A DNA stretch of 41,582 nucleotides from Pseudohongiella sp. (GTDB lineage: Bacteria > Pseudomonadota > Gammaproteobacteria > Pseudomonadales > Pseudohongiellaceae): the NCBI GenBank assembly GCA_030696315.1, contig JAUYSM010000116.1:1-41582 (forward strand), in the 5' to 3' direction. The position numbers and the translations under genes are program-made. Under the pieces are notes generated by a model. The model did no database searches. It was not told the origin of the DNA and worked only from the letters and a program-made list of their open reading frames with translations. Shown piece after piece: positions 39,038 through 41,582 of this stretch; position 1 is the first letter of the stretch, and each line of letters begins with the position of its first letter.

Positions 39038-41248
39038 ATGAGCACGCATGACACGCAGATTTTATCTTTGACAGAGCGCACCGATACTTTCCACCAGCTC
39101 CGGTCGCTTACTAAAAGCTCCCGCCTGACACTGGCAGCAGGTGCCTTGCTGCTGTTGGTGGCGTGTTCCGGTGAATCACCCGCACCCGAGGCGCCTGTCG
39201 GCAACCCCGACAGCACTGCTGTTGAAACCGTTGCCGAGCAGGCCAGCCCGACGGTAACGCCAGTCAATGCTGCCCGCATAGCCGCTGCCAGTAACAGCGA
39301 GTGGCTCACTCATGGCCGAAGCTACTCAGAACAACGCAACTCGCCGCTTAATCTGATCAATCGGAACAATGTCTCCGAACTTGGTCTCGCCTGGGATTTT
39401 GAGCTGGACACTGATCGTGGTCAGGAAGCCACGCCGCTGGTGATTGACGGCGTTGTGTATCTGACAACCGCGTGGAGCAAAGCCTATGCATTGGATGCCC
39501 GCACGGGTGAACAAATCTGGCACTTTGACCCTGAGGTGCCGGGCGCCAAAGCCGTAGATGCCTGCTGTGATGTGGTCAACCGCGGTATGGCCGCCTGGGG
39601 CGATAAAGTCTATTTTGGTGCGCTGGATGGACGACTGATTGCACTGGACCGCGAGACCGGCGAACAAGCCTGGTCAACCATGACCATTGATCCCGACAAG
39701 CGTTACACCATCACCGGCGCGCCGCGCATCATCGATGGCAAGGTCATTATTGGTAATGGCGGCGGCGAGCTGGGTGTGCGCGGTTATGTGTCCGCCTATG
39801 ATTCTGAAACGGGTGAATTGATCTGGCGATTTTACACAGTACCGGGGAATCCTGCGGATGGATTCGAAAGCTCTGCCATGGAAATGGCTGCCGAAACCTG
39901 GGCGGGCGAATGGTGGGCAATTGGTGGCGGCGGCACGGTTTGGGACTCCATGGCCTACGATCCCGAGTTGAATCTGCTGTATATCGGTGTGGGCAATGGC
40001 AGCCCCTGGAACCATGAAATTCGCTCGAACGGTCAGGGCGACAATCTGTTCTTGTCTTCGATTGTTGCGCTGCGTCCGGACACCGGTGAGTACGTCTGGC
40101 ATTTCCAGACCACGCCGGCTGAGTCGTGGGATTACACGGCTACCCAGCATATGATTCTGGCTGATCTGGAGATTGAAGGTCGTCAACGTCAAGTCATTAT
40201 GCAGGCGCCCAAAAACGGCTTCTTTTATGTGGTGGATCGCACTAACGGCGAATTTATCTCTGGCAATAACTATGTGCCGGTGAACTGGGCGTCGGGTCTG
40301 GATGCACAAACCGGGCGGCCTATTGAGTCGGAAATTGTGCGTTACCGCGATCAGCCTGCGATTGTGATCCCCGGCCCGCTGGGTGGTCATAACTGGTATC
40401 CGATGTCATTTGATCCTCAAACAGGTTATGTATTTGTGCCGACACAGAACACCACTTATACATACAGCAATCCAGCCGAGTTTGTGCCGCAGAACACTGG
40501 CTGGAATCTGGGGTTGGATGCCAATCCTGCGGAACCGGCTAATCCGCGCGCTGCCGAGATTCTGGAAAATGAACCTTTATCAGCGTTGTTGGCTTGGAAT
40601 CCGGTGACACAGACAGAAGCCTGGCGCGTCAATTATTCGGTGTATGGCAACAGTGGTTTGCTGTCCACTGGTGGCGGCTTGGTATTTCAGGGTTCAGCGG
40701 ATGGACAGTTCCATGCATATCGCACCGATACCGGTGAGCAGCTGTGGAACTTTGAGGTGGGCGACGCCATTCTGGGTGGGCCGGTAACGTATGAGTTGGA
40801 TGGTGAGCAATATGTGCTGGCGCTTGCCGGTCAGGGTGGTGCCATCTCGGTGTCTATGGGATTGTTGTCTGGTAACTATCCGCGTCAGCGCAATGGTCGA
40901 TTGATGGCCTTCAAACTGGGTGCAGATGGGCAGTTGCCACAAATTGATATTGTGCCGCCTCAGCCCTTGAATCTGGCCGGTATTTCCAGCACAGGTGATG
41001 CCAATGTGGGTGGTGTGCTCTACGGTGCTTACTGTCTGGTGTGCCATGGTCCAATGGCAATGAGCTCTGGGCCGATTCCGGATTTGCGTTATACGCCCAT
41101 GTTGCTGACTGAGGCTGGATTCCATGGCATTGTGCTGGAGGGAAATCTGTTGTCGCGTGGTATGCCGGGGTTCAGTGCTGATATTGGGGCGGGAGAGGTT
41201 GAACACATTCGGGCGTATTTGTTGCAGCTGGCGGGGCAGGTGCAGTAA
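39038..41248 (+). CDS. PQQ-dependent quinohaemoprotein dehydrogenase, lipoprotein
   Basis: A 736-residue periplasmic dehydrogenase of the quinohaemoprotein alcohol dehydrogenase type. The N-terminal signal ends in the lipobox-like LLLVAC, giving a probable lipid anchor at about Cys44. The beta-propeller (about 90-640) contains the adjacent Cys176-Cys177 pair that forms the vicinal disulfide over PQQ, GVGNGSPWNHE for Ca2+ ligation, and ESWDYTATQHM with the catalytic Asp. A c-type haem domain follows, with CLVCH at 666-670 and a late Met (GMPGFS) as the probable second axial ligand. Substrate range, alcohol or aldehyde, is not readable. It is preceded by AAGGGAG, and nine T directly follow the stop. 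Confidence 0.93.
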   Translation: MSTHDTQILSLTERTDTFHQLRSLTKSSRLTLAAGALLLLVACSGESPAPEAPVGNPDSTAVETVAEQASPTVTPVNAARIAAASNSEWLTHGRSYSEQRNSPLNLINRNNVSELGLAWDFELDTDRGQEATPLVIDGVVYLTTAWSKAYALDARTGEQIWHFDPEVPGAKAVDACCDVVNRGMAAWGDKVYFGALDGRLIALDRETGEQAWSTMTIDPDKRYTITGAPRIIDGKVIIGNGGGELGVRGYVSAYDSETGELIWRFYTVPGNPADGFESSAMEMAAETWAGEWWAIGGGGTVWDSMAYDPELNLLYIGVGNGSPWNHEIRSNGQGDNLFLSSIVALRPDTGEYVWHFQTTPAESWDYTATQHMILADLEIEGRQRQVIMQAPKNGFFYVVDRTNGEFISGNNYVPVNWASGLDAQTGRPIESEIVRYRDQPAIVIPGPLGGHNWYPMSFDPQTGYVFVPTQNTTYTYSNPAEFVPQNTGWNLGLDANPAEPANPRAAEILENEPLSALLAWNPVTQTEAWRVNYSVYGNSGLLSTGGGLVFQGSADGQFHAYRTDTGEQLWNFEVGDAILGGPVTYELDGEQYVLALAGQGGAISVSMGLLSGNYPRQRNGRLMAFKLGADGQLPQIDIVPPQPLNLAGISSTGDANVGGVLYGAYCLVCHGPMAMSSGPIPDLRYTPMLLTEAGFHGIVLEGNLLSRGMPGFSADIGAGEVEHIRAYLLQLAGQVQ

Positions 41249-41262
41249 TTTTTTTTTCAGAG

Positions 41263-41358
41263 GAGCCGGGCTGGCTTGAGGGTGGGTGGGTTTCAGAACG
41301 ACTGCCTGCGGCAGTCTGATTGTTCTTCAACGCACCCACCCTCAAGGCAGCCCGGCTC
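41263..41358. repeat. Nested 26-bp inverted repeat (palindromic element)
   Basis: The outer arms, 41263-41288 and 41333-41358, are complementary over 26 positions with one mismatch. The 44-nt loop contains a second hairpin: AGAAC (41295-41299) with GTTCT (41322-41326), and inside it GACTGCC (41300-41306) with GGCAGTC (41310-41316). The structure is far longer than a terminator and has no T tract after it. The 334-bp stretch after the dehydrogenase otherwise shows no convincing gene. Confidence 0.85.
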
Positions 41359-41429
41359 TGCGAAAGCAGTGGTACGCGCCGCCGCTGCAGAGTGGGCGTG
41401 GCGATTGGCGCTCTGATTGTTCTTCAACG
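41315..41429 (+). repeat. 18-bp direct repeat flanking the end of the inverted repeat
   Basis: TCTGATTGTTCTTCAACG occurs at 41315-41332 and again at 41412-41429, 97 bp apart. The first copy lies in the loop of the inverted repeat and ends at the second arm; the second copy is in a GC-rich segment with no long partner. This suggests two related or partly decayed copies of one element. Confidence 0.8.
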
Positions 41430-41459
41430 GGCACGTCCTCGCGTCAGCTCGGTTTAGTG

Positions 41460-41576
41460 TTACGCGCTGAGGATGGCAAAAATCAGGATGAGTATCAGGG
41501 CGTAATAAAGGACGGGTTGCTGGTGGATCTGTTTGACCCGGTTACAGCGATTGCAACGATTTCCTGAAAACCGCAT
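41460..41576 (-). CDS. Possible small membrane protein, or antisense of low-complexity sequence
   Basis: On the minus strand a 38-codon frame starting near the window edge ends NRVKQIHQQPVLYYALILILI and then FAILSA before TAA, with one hydrophobic helix at the C-terminus. It may extend beyond the window. I do not recognise a family, and hydrophobic stretches can arise opposite Asp/Glu-rich coding sequence, so support is weak. Confidence 0.25.
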   Translation of the reverse strand: MRFSGNRCNRCNRVKQIHQQPVLYYALILILIFAILSA

Positions 41577-41582
41577 CAAGTG

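Noticed and set aside
41295-41332. Integron attC site
   Set aside because: The R''/R' core sites and simple-site geometry are not present, and there is no integrase or cassette array.
41286-41567. Plus-strand frame of 93 residues across the inverted repeat
   Set aside because: It begins inside a palindrome arm, encodes low-complexity sequence and has no ribosome-binding site or recognisable family.

Overview
The window looks like a chromosomal segment of a free-living gammaproteobacterium, probably marine or aquatic. The evidence is a ModF-type double ABC protein, a gammaproteobacterial-order gsp cluster, a PmrA/QseB-type two-component pair, a thermostable-hemolysin family protein, a PQQ/haem dehydrogenase and a pxpBCA operon. 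Genus assignment is not possible by eye. No tRNA, rRNA, CRISPR array, insertion sequence or prophage gene was found. Coding density is high, with many 1-4 nt gene overlaps.

Layout. (1) 1-8.4 kb: the 3' tail of a carboxylesterase, a glutaredoxin/DUF2214 pair on the minus strand, a TetR regulator, and a secreted three-part protein (cysteine-free redoxin, c-type haem, PHM-like dicopper fold). That protein is preceded by a leader with mutually exclusive hairpins ending in a terminator and followed by a terminator and a 20-bp tandem repeat. A beta-lactamase-family hydrolase, a small lipoprotein, an esterase and modF follow. (2) 8.4-10.3 kb, minus strand: a secreted YPNG-repeat protein and a persulfide dioxygenase-rhodanese fusion. 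(3) 10.4-26.9 kb: a surface-type lipoprotein, a TonB-dependent receptor and a type II secretion system gspC-gspN. Two Pho-box-like arrays precede the lipoprotein and gspD; the second has six half-sites at exact 11-bp spacing. I read the block as a phosphate-starvation-controlled secretion and uptake unit.

(4) 27-35.7 kb: a cytochrome b561, then a tightly packed operon. It encodes a GNAT-like thermostable hemolysin homologue, an acyl-adenylating enzyme, a haem-oxygenase-like diiron oxidase (HDO/TenA-like), an SDR, a TPR protein, a PmrA/QseB-like response regulator with its histidine kinase, a ligand-less cupredoxin and an FTR1-type iron permease. A sequence matching the PmrA-type box lies just upstream of the first gene. 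This looks like an uncharacterised small-molecule pathway wired to an iron-related signalling and uptake module. (5) 35.6-41.6 kb: pxpBCA (5-oxoprolinase) on the minus strand, a SIMPL-domain protein sharing an intergenic region with a second PmrA-like box, a quinohaemoprotein dehydrogenase lipoprotein, and a nested inverted repeat at the right edge.

The strongest candidates for something new are the Pho-box-driven T2SS/TonB/lipoprotein unit, the HDO-ligase-SDR operon with its own regulator and iron permease, and the redoxin-cytochrome-PHM fusion with its attenuator-like leader. All functional assignments come from reading motifs; no database search was run.
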